Below, one piece after another: positions 23,511 to 34,241 of a stretch of DNA of 64,000 nt (the stretch's first letter is position 1; each line of letters starts with the position of its first letter). This DNA is from Ophiosphaerella korrae (lineage: Eukaryota > Ascomycota > Dothideomycetes > Pleosporales > Phaeosphaeriaceae): assembly GCA_028456385.1 (NCBI GenBank), contig JALNQF010000087.1, positions 111,959-175,958 of the forward strand. Reading direction: 5' to 3'. The translations under genes were made by a program, and so were the position numbers. The notes below the pieces were generated by a model. It was not told the DNA's origin. It did not search any database and worked only from the letters and a program-made list of their open reading frames with translations.

Positions 23511-23965
23511 TGTCAGATGAGCTGGTGTACGAGCCAGCTCACGAATGGATTCAGACGACGATTGAGATGGCGATGGCGATCGATCTAGCATCGCGTGCGC
23601 GATGCTAGCGCGCGATACTAGCTCGCCACTAACTCAACCACAACCACAACTCATCAACTGCGGCACATCATTGGAGAGCCACAGCGCCAGCCGGAGAATT
23701 GAGATCTGGTTCGGCAATCACATGAATAACGGCTATCGTCAATATGATGGCTCATCACGTCATGACCAGACTGCGTAGAGCCGATACATGAGCAAACTAC
23801 GAAACTCGAGATAACGGCTCTCCATCACCGAGCCGCAACTGCGCAGAGATGAGTATATAGATTAGAGACAGAGCAGCAGATAGGACACAGAGTAATCAAT
23901 CAACCAACTCAATTCGAATCAATTCAATCATACACATCATCAATCAGTGACCATCAAATCCGACA
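23511..23965 (+). mobile_element. Solo LTR with 5-bp target-site duplication
   Basis: The segment begins TGTCAGAT and ends ATCCGACA, a terminal inverted repeat with one mismatch. It is flanked by ACTTC at 23506-23510 and again at 23966-23970. Length is 455 bp. A TATA-like GAGTATATAGATTAG lies near 23851, followed by the CAATCAATCAACC-type sequence common downstream of fungal LTR promoters. No internal retroelement sequence adjoins, so this is a solo LTR left by recombination. Ty1/copia-like affiliation is inference from layout. Confidence 0.85.
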
Positions 23966-24167
23966 ACTTCATATGCTTGTAATCTGGGACTCCAAGATCA
24001 GCTCCAATCTATAGACTAAGTAGCGGGCAAAAAGCAAAACTCAGATTCTCATCCACGATACATTCAGAACACATAAGCCGTTTGCAATCCTAAAGTGCCG
24101 CTTCAAGAATTATAGTATTTTTTCACTGTACGCTACGCTACCCTTCTAGCCTCAGTAATATTCGAAC

Positions 24168-24725
24168 CTATCGTCTCGACATAAATAGCAGGGTCAGAAA
24201 TTGAATTTCAAACGTCGATCGTTGTCCACTTTGCCATCTCTTGTGAACCTTCTCGTATCGCTTTCTAAGCCATTCATCCAAGTCACCTTTCGTATAGCAA
24301 TCATTTATGACTGAATGGTTGGAGGGGCCGTACTTAGCCAGCTCTGTGAAAAAACCTATATTGAAGTGCATACACTTCTCGGTGGTCCAGGTTTTAAAGA
24401 TATCATGTATGCTTTCAAGAATATTCTTGATAAACGCGTCTCTAAGTATTTCAAGGTACTGCTTTACTTTTCTCTTGAGGAATACCTTGATGTGCCCTAT
24501 TTTCCAGCATTTGGTGACGATAAAGTCGGCGACTGCTTTAACAAATCCTTTATTTATTCTTTGTATATATCTGCTGTCATCATTATTGGGATAGCCGAGG
24601 TGATATTTTAGGACATATTCTAGGCTGTCATACAGGTGGCCAACATACTTGCCCATTTCCGTAGGGTAGCCAGAACCCGAACGCAGCCAGTCAATAATTT
24701 CGGGCGTGTACAGTGCTTCTGTCAT
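24168..24725 (-). CDS. Unknown small protein (paralogue A of a two-copy family)
   Basis: An uninterrupted frame from the ATG at 24725 (MTEALYTPEIIDWLRSGSGY) encodes 185 residues, rich in Lys, Tyr, Trp and Phe, with no signal peptide, membrane helix or known motif. I do not recognise the family. It is probably a real gene because its 5' part and about 400 bp upstream are related to a second locus at 44460-45590. The first about 45 codons align without gaps with that locus, sharing the LY pair at 5-6, Arg 15, Pro 21, Gly-Lys 25-26 and Tyr 45. It sits in an AT-rich, transposon-bearing stretch. Function is unknown. The frame also continues upstream to a TTG, but the ATG is favoured because homology at the paralogue begins there. 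Confidence 0.5.
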   Translation of the reverse strand: MTEALYTPEIIDWLRSGSGYPTEMGKYVGHLYDSLEYVLKYHLGYPNNDDSRYIQRINKGFVKAVADFIVTKCWKIGHIKVFLKRKVKQYLEILRDAFIKNILESIHDIFKTWTTEKCMHFNIGFFTELAKYGPSNHSVINDCYTKGDLDEWLRKRYEKVHKRWQSGQRSTFEIQFLTLLFMSRR

Positions 24726-25140
24726 TTTCCTGCTGCGGAATAGATTCAAGTCAGATTTACTTAAACCCTAGAGAGCTAGTATAAGTAGTATATACTCTAG
24801 ATATTGAGTTGTAAGTTATTCTATTAGTATTATATAAAATAAAGGCAAAGGTGGACGAAAAAACCTATTTATATCATATACGTTTGCGTCTCAGTGAAGC
24901 TCCATTGTATATTAGACATAAAGTAAATCTACACAGTAGGAATTGAGGAACTAACCTCGTGCATCAAAGCAAAGGTCTATTAGCTGAGCTAGATAGATAC
25001 TATATAGGCAGACTTCCCCTTGAATAAGAAATTCATCCTTTCTTCCTATAATTGCTTCTCACTAAGAAATAAACTGCGTCCTAAGATGTGTTGTTGCGGC
25101 CATTGTCCTACACCTTGGCTGCTCGCACCCTGACTACTAT
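24726..25140 (-). repeat. Duplicated upstream segment, copy A
   Basis: This non-coding segment aligns along nearly its whole length with 45119-45590. Shared landmarks include ACCTATTTATAT, ACGTTTGCGTCTC, the GAGGAACT..CCTC block (24945-24958), TTAGCTGAG (about 24980), CTTGAATAAGAAA and TTGCGGCCA. Differences are largely transitions, as RIP would give. Both copies lie directly upstream of minus-strand related open frames. On the minus strand the middle resembles a Pol III internal promoter: TAGCTCAGCTAATAG as a box-A-like element and, about 35 bp further, GAGGTTAGTTCCTC as a box-B-like arm. That part is inference. Confidence 0.7.
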
Positions 25141-25524
25141 ATAACTCTAGGTATCCTAGGCTTATATATATTAATGGTATATTACCTAATAAACACATAA
25201 GAAGGTAATGGTAGGAAATAGTAGGGAGGAGGTTAAGTTGAGATGAAGGTTATTGAGAGAAGCTAATCCGAGACCGCAGTATCCAAGATATAGCTTCACA
25301 CTCGCTCAACTTCAACTTCTTTGGATGTCGGGGTTTAAATATAGAGTTGTGAGATTTTCGAAACATGGTATAAAGGTGACATTGTAGACCAGAGCCTTTC
25401 GCAGCCGGGGTAGAACTATGCTACTGATAACTATAACTAGGCTACCAATACCATACGTTTTATTCCATCTCTCGGGGATATTACGATTTACCGCCTTTTT
25501 CAGAACTAAAGTTGCTTACAAAGA
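25141..25524. other. AT-rich intergenic region
   Basis: About 380 bp with no recognisable gene or repeat boundary. Confidence 0.4.
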
Positions 25525-26470
25525 TCACCACAAGGCATAGTAAGCGGCGGAAGCGGCGAACACCTCGTTTCGGCCTGCCTTCGTAAGGAACGGCATGCTG
25601 GCCGAAAACAGAAGCGTGAAACAGACAAGAACGATCATAGCATGGAGCTGAGCAGAACCGTCATTGGACATGTTCGACCGATACAGAGCAACGATTGGGA
25701 GTACGATGAGGAAGCGGAGCGTCGGTGCAAGGATGATTCTAACAAAGAACTCGATTCGATGGGGTGAGTAGAGTTTCGTATATGGGCTGTCCGTTTTACT
25801 GCGAAGATCCGGGGCGGACAGCAGATACTGGTCGGAGTAAGCTGAAACGGTCGGATTCCGGGAGAAATTGGGCACATACGTTAACGAATGGGATTCTTTC
25901 AATAGTTGACACGATGAATGTATCAAAAGGAGCTCATTGTCGTCCTTGGCGATGACTGATAATATCTTCTTTGCATTGAATTGAACGACGCTCCTCTCGC
26001 ATAAAAAGTGGCTTCTCGTTGGAGAACTAGTATCTAATATTTTGAAAATCACGATTTGAAGACTTTCTAGGGTTTACGAGGTCTCTACTCTTCGGTAGAA
26101 GGTCATCTACATGTATGTGCTAGTGGCAACTTTGCAACGAAATTTTGTTGACGGACCGAATAATAAATGGCTCTATCAAAGTCGGTCCAGGATTTATCTC
26201 CTAGATCTTGATGAGTTCTCCTGCGTGTTCTGCCTGCTCCGATGCACTTCTCTTGCCCGGGATTATAGTACCTCTTCATTCTGAGTATATATGTCATCAT
26301 CATCTATTTCGTCAAGCTTTTCTTCTTATGAAACAATTTCATCCTGAAGATCAAGCAAGACTTGACTGTGGAGATAGCCGAATGCATAATAGAGCGGAAA
26401 ATTGGGTAAACTTGATCGAAAGGCTGCTGCTTCTGGGAATCCCGTGGTGCCATTAACTTGAAGCGATTAG
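25525..26470 (-). pseudogene. DUF6594-type membrane protein, decayed
   Basis: The 3' part (25525-26052, about 175 codons) is open and shows the DUF6594 C-terminus: a basic/aromatic stretch, SPHRIEFFVRI, then three hydrophobic helices ending AAYYALW. The 5' part, read on the minus strand from about 26470, matches the family's N-terminus (GFPEAAAFRSSLPNFPLYY, then a YLHSQVLLDLQDEIVS helix and EEKLDEIDDDD). It is broken by TAA at two positions where Gln or Leu codons are expected, and later by further stops near 26165-26195. No start codon survives in frame. The whole is therefore a pseudogene of this fungal integral-membrane family, whose function is not established. Confidence 0.7.
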
Positions 26471-27480
26471 TGTTAGAACGCAGCTCTACTCCACTACGGC
26501 AAACAACCAAAAAGGTGCTAATAATCAACAACGTTGATTATTAGAGTAGAACAGTATATATTATTCAAGGACCCTCCGGGCCCTTAGCCTTCTCGGTTTG
26601 CGCGCTTGCGCTACTACGGCCTGTTGCGGCTCGTAGCCTAACGATTAGAGTGATGCTCAGGAACATTAGCGAAATCCATTACTTCTTCGAGGGACTTGCG
26701 CCCCAAGCTTATCGCCCACAAACTATATAAACAGCTTTGAAACCCGTGAGGCCGGTGGTATCCCTATCTCATTAGATTTGATGAGAAGAAGGCAGTGGGG
26801 TATTGTGCGGACTTTTCTTGGACTTCCCTTGGTACGGCAGCGTGGGAGAGGATGCGTGTGCTTCAATATCATGGACATTCATGATGGATTAGAAGTATAT
26901 GGTCGACAATACCTCGTGGAGGAGTTGAGCGATTCTAAAATTCAGCGAGCCTTAATCTAACCTCCATCAGCAGCGTCCAGTGGCAACACTACATGTCACT
27001 TTTCAGCTTTTTATCACCAAGTCTCTTAGCCACCCGCGATAAATTGTCAGTACACTTGTGAATTAGGGTCTCGCCATCTTGCGCTTGCTCTTAAAGCTCC
27101 CCTTTATAGCTTAGTACGATTACAGAAGATTGAACGAATAATTGTACCAAAAATGGCTTGCGTAAGGCTCCATGACTGTGAACGCTACTCTATGCTTCTC
27201 TGACGTTAGGCCTCTGCCAGTTATCACATCCACATGCCTGAATATGAGTTTTTTCAAGATTGGCTGTTTCTACAAGATCTAAGCAACGATTTAGTATTCG
27301 CAAGAATTTCGGCAGGGAGATGAAATTAGGGTTAGAGCATTTTCCAGGAGGGGCGGCGTTAGACTCAGGCATGATTTTCACAGGGCTAGGGTAGTTGTAG
27401 CTCGAGAAACCGTCAGTGGAATATCAGCTAGAACATGAGGGTCAGTCATATCAACAAGGAAAGTGGTTTCTTAAGCTTGA
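26471..27480. other. Gene-poor region with a perfect hairpin
   Basis: About 1 kb without a supported gene. A perfect palindrome lies at 26518-26544: 12-bp arms CTAATAATCAAC and GTTGATTATTAG separated by AAC. A GC-rich patch follows at about 26565-26640. No transposon ends could be fixed. Confidence 0.5.
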
Positions 27481-27810
27481 CCTTTCGTTCAAGTAATCAT
27501 ACGGGTTCGAGAGTAGCTTGACAGTGGTCGATTGATTGTTGCGGACTCTGCGCCTGTGGTATGCGCAGCGCTCTTGCAATGCTTGCGCATACCTGCTTGA
27601 AGCTTTCTATGCTCAGTACAGGAACTCAGAAGACTGACTACTCTGGCTACGTCTCTTTCACGGTGTATGCAAACTGCAGTGCCACCTGCGTCTTGCCTGT
27701 CGCGCCAAGCCCTGCAATGGACAGTTTCTGGCAGTTAACGGCCGCCTGCTGCAATCATTCAGCACAGAGGCCGCGCTTATATAACCTTGAGTACCGCCTT
27801 GTGTTGATTC
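27481..27810 (-). pseudogene. NB-ARC domain fragment
   Basis: Minus-strand translation gives LSIAGLGATGKTQVALQFAY, then a stop-broken continuation ending FKQVCASIARALRIPQ. This aligns with the P-loop region of the patatin/NB-ARC gene at about 21000-21210 (GLGGTGKTQVALQFAY there). TAG codons interrupt it where that paralogue has Trp or Asp codons. It is a decayed second copy of the nucleotide-binding domain, lying just downstream of the PNP/NACHT/ANK gene. Confidence 0.7.
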
Positions 27811-27837
27811 TCCTCAGCTAAAAATAGTGCTGTCTGA

Positions 27838-28022
27838 TTGCATCAATCTTTTGCATCAACGTGGATGTCAGATGTGTTCAGAAGAAGCTTGACTACCGCC
27901 TCACGCCCCTTTGCCGCTGCTAATAATAGTGACGTCTATTCTTTGGCGGTTCTTATACTTATATTGGCCTTGCCTGTATCAAGCAGCAGCTTTGCTATCG
28001 CCTCATGTCCTTTGTCCACCAC
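27838..28022 (-). pseudogene. Untranslated ankyrin repeats beyond the stop codon
   Basis: In the same frame as the large ankyrin gene, sequence after its TAG stop still reads as ankyrin repeats (DKGHEAIAKLLLDTG, then LLLAAAKGREAVVKLLLNT) with a further TAG. The ancestral protein therefore carried at least one and a half more repeats at the C-terminus. Confidence 0.75.
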
Positions 28023-30428
28023 CTACGATAGCAGTGTCCAGCCACTAGAGGTTGTGGCGTCGAAGTTGATGCTGCCTGCGTCAAGCAGCAGCTTGACAAT
28101 CGCCCTGTTTCCGTTTTGTGCTGCTAGCGACAGCGGCGTCCAACCACTAGAGGTCATGGCGTCGACGTTGATGCTGCCTGTATCGAGCAGCAGCTTAACC
28201 ACTGCTTCGTGTCCATTCCATGCTGCTAGTATCAGCGGCGTATTGCCGTCTTCGTCCTTTGAGTTAACGTCGACATTGTTTGTATTGAGTAGCAGCGAAA
28301 CTACTGCTTCGCCTCCATTTTGTGCTGCAAGCAACAGCGGTGTCTGTCCGTATATCGTCTTCGCGTCGACCTCAACATTGCCTGCGTCAAGTAGCAGCTT
28401 GACCACCGGCTCGTGTCCCTTCTGTGCTGCTAGCGACAGCGGCGTATTGCTGTATTTGCCCTTTGAGTTGACGTCAATATTGTTTGTATTGAGCAACAGC
28501 TTGACTACTGCCTCGTGTCCCTTCTGTGCTGCTAGCAACAGCGCTGTCCAGCCACTAGAGGTCGCAGCGTTGATGTTAACGCTGTCTGTATCGAGCAAGA
28601 GCTTGACTATCGTCTCATGTCCTTTCTCAGCTGCTAGTAACAGTGCTGTCCATCCGTGTATCGTCTTCGCGTTGACATCAACATTTCCTACATCAAGTAA
28701 TAGTTTAACCACTACCTCGTGTTCATAGTATACTGCTAGTAAAAGCGGCGTATTACTATCTTTATGCTTTGAGTTGACGTCGGCGGTGTTTGTGCTGAGC
28801 AACAGCTTAACTTCTGCTTCGTGTCCCCTCTGTGCTGCCAGCAACAGCGGCGTGTTGCCGTCTTTATCCTTTGAGTTGACATCGGCTTTGTCTGTATCAA
28901 GCAATAACTTGACTACTACTTCGTGTCCATTTAATGCTGCTAGCGCTAGCGGCGTATTATCGTTAATGTCCTTTGAGCTGACGTCGATATTGTCTGTATT
29001 AAGTAGCAGCTTGACTACCGCCTCGTTTCCTTGCTGTGCTGCTAGTATCAGCGGCGTATTGCCGTCTTTGTCCTTTGAGTTAACGTCGACATTGTTTGTA
29101 TTAAGCAGCAGCGAAACTACTGCCTCGTGTCCCTCCTGTGCTGCTATCAATAGTGGTGTTATGTCGTATTTGTTCTTTGAGTTGACATCAATATTGTTTA
29201 TATTAAGCAGCAGCTTGACTACTACCTCGTGTCCCTTCTGCGCTGCCATTAATAGCGGTGTATTGTCGTTATTGTCCTTTGAGTTGACGTCAACATCGTC
29301 TGTGTTAAGCAGCAGCTTAACTACTGCCTCGTGTCCCTTCTGCGCTGCCATCAATAGCGGTGTATTGTCGTTATTGTCCTTTGAGTTGACGTCAACATCG
29401 TCTGTGTTAAGCAGCAGCTTGACTACTGCCTCGTGTCCATTATGCGCTGCCATCAATAGCGGTGTCTGTCCGTATATCGTCTTCGCGTCGACCTTAACGT
29501 TGCCTGCATTAAGTAACAGCTTGACTACCGCCTCGTGTCCATTCTGTGCTGCCATTAATAGCGGTGTAACGTCGTATTTACTCTTTGAATTGACGTCAAT
29601 ATTGTTTATATTGAGCAGCAGCTTGACTACTGCCTCGTGTCCCTCCTGTGCTGCTAGCAATAGCGGCGTATCGCCGTCTTTGTTCTTTGAGTTGACTTCG
29701 ACATCGTCTGTGTTGAGCAGCAGCTTGACTAGCGCCTCGTGTCCCTCCTGTGCTGCTATCAATAGCGGTGTAATGTCGTATTTACCCTTTGAATTGACAT
29801 CAATATTGTTTATATTGAGCAGCAGCTTGACTACTGCCTCGTGTCCCTCCTGTGCTGCCATCAATAGCGGTGTAATGTCGTATTTGTTCTTTGAGTTGAC
29901 GTCAATATTGTTTATATTGAGCAGCAGCTTGACTACTACCTCGTGTCCCTTTAGCGCTGCCATCAATAGCGGTGTATTGCCGTCTTCGTCCTTTGAGTTG
30001 ACGTCGACATCGTCTGTGTTGAGCAGCAGCTTGACTACTGCCTCGCGTCCCTTCTTTGCTGCCATCAATAGCGGTGTATTGCCGTCTTTGTCCTTTAAAT
30101 TGACGTCGACATCGTCTGTGTTGAGCAGCAGCTTGACTACTGCCTCGTTTCCCTTCCGTGCTGCTAGCAATAGCGGCGTATTGCCGTCTTCGTTCTTTGA
30201 GTTGACGTCAGTATTGTTTATATTGAGCAGCAGCTTGACTACTGCCTCGCGTCCCTTCTGTGCTGCCATCAATAGTGGTGTATTGCCGTCTTCGTTCTTT
30301 GAGTTGACGTCGACATCGTCTGTGTTGAGCAGCAGCTTGACTACTGCCTCGTGTCCCTTCCGTGCTGCTAGCAATAGCGGCGTATCGCCGTATTTGTTCT
30401 TTGAGTTGACGTCGAAATCATTTGTGTC
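28023..30428 (-). repeat. 102-bp tandem array encoding 34-residue ankyrin repeats (23 full plus 1 partial)
   Basis: I count 23 complete units and a final partial unit cut by the stop. The unit consensus is N-T-D-D-V-D-V-N-S-K then D-G-N-T-P-L-L, ending AVVKLLL, with no length variation: each unit is exactly 34 codons. Neighbouring units are very similar in DNA, and two adjacent units (about 29240-29440) are nearly identical. Differences concentrate at a few positions of each unit (for example the DD/NN/GN dipeptide at 3-4, positions 11-15 and the M/L/I after PLL). Uniform length and near-identity point to recent unequal exchange or conversion. Confidence 0.9.
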
Positions 30429-33400
30429 AAGCAGCAGCTTGATCACCGCCTCGTTTTCATTCTCCAATGCTATGTCAAAAGCCGTACGGCCGGCATAGTC
30501 TTCCATATTGACGAAAGAAGGCGCTTTTTCGAGTAGAGACCGTACAACCTCTACATGACCGTTCTCTGTTGCGACCAATAACGGAAATTCCCCATTCTCG
30601 TTTCGAGACGTTGCTGATGAGCCATGTGAGAGCAGTAAATAGACGACACCCACAAGACCTCGTCGAGATGCTATCATGAGTGCGTCGTCATCGTAACTCT
30701 CACCAGCCTCACTCTCATCTTCTTCGTAGTCCTCAGGCTCGGGGGCAGTTTCGAACTCTGTCGCTCTAGCTGTGTTGGCACCAGCTTTGAGTAGCTCTAA
30801 GATAATATCCTCAAGAACATGGTCTTGTGGAGGCAGGCGATCCCTCAATGCAAAAAACACAGAGCCATCCAGATTAAGCTTCTTCGCAATGCACATAGAG
30901 AGGAGTTTGATGTTTCTGCTGCTGATAGCAAAGAAAACTAGTGCCGTTTCTCGGCCCATGTATTTGAGATCAGCGCCAGCGTTGATAAGTTTAACAATGA
31001 CGTCTTCGGCCTTTTGGTCTAGGGCGATATCGAGCACTGATTCGCCGTCCTTATTCTTGGCGTTGATATTCACGACCCGATTCGCTGAATATCCTGTACT
31101 TCTGTGTTCGCCATATATTTGGCCGTAGTTCTCTTGGTGTTGGTGTTCGGGTTTGGCAGACCAGTCCAGCAGCGCCAAGGCAATATCCTGATGACCGTCT
31201 CTGATAGCAATCATTAGTGGCGTGTTGCCATCTGAGTCTCTGCCATCGACTTCATCGCCGTTCGTCTCCAAATAGAGATCAACCGCGCTTCTTGAGCCAA
31301 ACGCCGCCAGAACATGGAATGCTGTTGCTCCAACAAATGGCCAGCCATTGGGGGTGTGGGCGCTATCAGGATCCAGGGTCCTCCATAGATCGGCAACTTT
31401 CTGTATGGCCTCAGATTGTGGCGCCCATTGCACAAGCGACAGGAGGTCACGCTGAGGCACTCCTCCTTGCTCCACTTTCTGAATGTGTTGGAACAAGAAG
31501 CGAGTCGCGTATGGTGCCAACGGAAATCTCGATGACAGGGGGCCTCGTCGTAACTGGGTTCCCTCTAACAATTCCCTTGTCATCAAGTACCTCAGACAGG
31601 ATCTCGAGATCAAAAAATGACCAGCTGCTATCCGGGATTGAAGATCGTACTCATTGCATATATCATCGTTCACAAAACCGTCAAGGAGGTAGTCGGCGAC
31701 TGACTGATGAATGAGTTGGGCCTCACGGTCTGAATCTTCTCCGTCAGGCTCGTACTTCTCCCAGATCTCACGTGTCTGAAACTGGACCAAGCCTCTAGAA
31801 ATATGGTTGACATGCCTCTCGAAATCGATCAGAGTACTAGACCAGCTGGGGTTCTTCCTGAGCACATGAATAGTAGTGTTGGACGTGCCCTTGTCGATAG
31901 CCAGAGCCTCTCGAAGCTCTTGTGCAGATAAAGGTCTCTCGGCAAATAGAACCCACTGGAAAAGTTTGACTGTCTGGCGTCTTTCAGCTTCGGGAATACC
32001 TCTCAGAAGTGTGGCGTATAGCTCATTTAAGGTTTCTGGGGAAGCTTCGAGCTCTTCAAACAGTATCTCGGCTCCGACTCCCGTCAAGTTCCGCCCAATA
32101 ATCTTTTCAGTAACTAGGAACACCCATTGAAATCCGCCTCGAGCTTTCGACAAGATCTCCATCTCAAGCCGCTGTCGATTCACTTTTGACTGGATATCCT
32201 TTAGTCGTTCTCGAGTAAACCATCGTATGTCTTCCTCATTCCGCTCCTCCACCAATATCATTGGGATAGTGTTGAGGCCAAGTATTGGATAGTGCCTGGA
32301 AGAGAAGCATAGCTTGACTTGTGCATTCTCAGTCTCGGCCCGCTTTGCAATGTCTTTGAAATATGCTAATAGATTCTTCGCAGAATCTTCGCCGCATTCA
32401 TCCAATGCGTCAATAAAAATGATAACAGGCTGATGTTTGGTCCCTTTAGTTAATACATCCGATAGGAATTCCTGGAGTTCACGACAAGTCCAACTCCACC
32501 TACCTTCCATATTATTACCAAAACGTTTCTCCCGCTCATCAAATTTTGCAGTGAGTTGAGCAAGCTGCACCGGAAAGAATTCGAGTAAAGAATGTATCAT
32601 CGCGCGGAACATCCCTATTGGGTTCTTTTGTAGATCATTTCCTTGACCATGAAAAAAGAATGATGCAACGAGCTCCCCATGCTTTCTTTTTCTCATTTGC
32701 AAGACGGCAAATTTCATGAGAACAGATTTGCCAGCGCCAGGGTTGCCTTTGATCCAGAAAAGTCCTCGGGGGCTACTGATCCAAGCCTGGTATTGCGGAT
32801 CTGCAGTAAGCCAACCACAGGTTTCTCTTGCAGTGTAGATGTCATCGTACCGGTGCTCTTGTTCCGGGAACGCAAGCGATCTGAGGCAATCTGAGATAAG
32901 TCAACATCCATCAATGTGATCACGTATGGTCCGCTCACCTTCCTCCTGTGGTGAGAGCTGTGCTGTACCACGATTAAAATGTGTGCGCCAATTGCAACAG
33001 GATGTCGTACATACCTCGGAGCACGGGCTCCAGCTGTGGCTTACTCGCTAGAGTGAATGTTTGCTGGCTTCGGTCATGAGCACAGCACTGAGATAAAAGG
33101 CGGCATCACAAGTGAAGCAAGGTTGACTTACTCTGCAGTGCGTCCGTCTAAACTTTCGGACGAGTCGATTCTCCTGCGCTTAGCAGGAGAGCTTGGGGGT
33201 AATGGGGAGTAGTGTCCTTTTCGCGGAATTAGTACAAGCATCCTAATTAACGTGATCAGAGGGACAATCAAACTAACTTTTAGTTCCTCGCGTTGCTTCT
33301 TCCACCGTACGCGTTTCTACCACTTCAGCTGGTGGTATCACCGACAGCACCTCCTTCGCATACGCCGCCGCTGTCGCCGCCGCGTACGGCTGCCACCGCT

Positions 33401-34241
33401 TGTTTTTGTGCGAGTCGGCGTAGTCGCAGATGCCGCGGATCACCAAGCACGGGAAGCTGTTCATCAGGCCCGCCGCCTCCATCTCGAAGCAGAGCACGCC
33501 CCCGAGCTCCGCGCTGACTTTGTCTCTTTCCGCCGCGCTCCTTATCACCTGGTTGTCCGATGCGATGGTCCCGTAGTGCACCACCACTTCTTGCCTTCGC
33601 GGCTCCCGAGCTATCAAATAACTTCTGTCGCACTGCCTGCACGTTGTCCCCCCCTCGTGGTCGTACGTCGCGTCATAAAGAACGTCGGGGCCGGCAGCTT
33701 CTCGCATAAAGTCTGGCAGGCTGTCAAGCTTAGAGAGATAATCAGCCAGTCTGCCCTTCCCCCTCATGTACTTCGCCCGCAGGTTTGCGACCGCGTTGAG
33801 CAGAACCGTCGGCGGGGTGTTAAGCGATCCGGTGCGCTCAAACCCGCTCGGAGTAGCCTTGCCAGAGTCGTACTGCACCACTCCACCATGCACCTTGTGC
33901 GGCTTGCTGACTACCACGTCTCCAAGTCTGATGTCTGCCTCTTCGCTGGGAACGCCTCCTCCGATGCCTACCATTAGACCAAACCGCGTGGACGTGAACG
34001 CCAGCTTCATCTGCACAGCTACTGCAGCAGCCGAGCTGGTGCCCGTTTGCCCTTCAGGTAGACATGCAATCACGACGTTATGTTCACCGACTCGTCCGCA
34101 GGTGTAGATGTTGGTGTCGTGGGCGTCGGATTGTGGCGTGTCGTGCTCTTCGTCAAGCATCTCCTGCGCGGCCGCTAGCTCAACTGGCAGCGCGCACACC
34201 CATCCCACAGTGTACTCGCCACGGCGCAGCTGGCGAGGCAT
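28023..34241 (-). CDS. PNP/NACHT/ankyrin NLR-like protein (1997 residues)
   Basis: Five exons on the minus strand join in phase: 33278-34241, 33132-33216, 33015-33067, 32939-32962 and 28023-32890. Residues 10-315 form a nucleoside phosphorylase-type (PNP_UDP) domain: YTVGWVCALPVELAA, VGIGGGVP, and CFEMEAAGLMN near 266. A short linker (SPAKRRRIDSSES) and a DCLRSLAFPEQEHRYDDI segment lead to NACHT: Walker A GNPGAGKS (424-431) and Walker B VIIFIDALDE (about 531-540). A helical region follows, then degenerate ankyrin repeats from about residue 900, and from about 1197 a tandem of 34-residue repeats. This architecture is known in fungi as an NLR-type sensor; in related systems the phosphorylase-like domain is a presumed effector and the repeats the recognition surface. 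The exact ligand is unknown. The two tiny exons and the 64-bp intron 2 (acceptor CGAAG) are my model. Confidence 0.88.

Noticed and set aside
24937..25000. A functional tRNA gene
   Set aside because: The D-arm- and T-arm-like words are there but the acceptor and anticodon stems do not pair; at most a decayed tRNA-like sequence.
28774..30498. 574-codon open frame on the plus strand across the ankyrin array (and 296 codons at 27838-28728)
   Set aside because: It is the antisense shadow of the 102-bp repeats: a fixed unit length divisible by three keeps any stop-free antisense frame open. Composition is Ser/Thr/Leu-rich and no domain is present.
33252..33977. 241-codon plus-strand frame opposite the phosphorylase domain
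   Set aside because: Antisense to a clear PNP_UDP domain in GC-rich sequence; Arg/Leu/Val-rich shadow.
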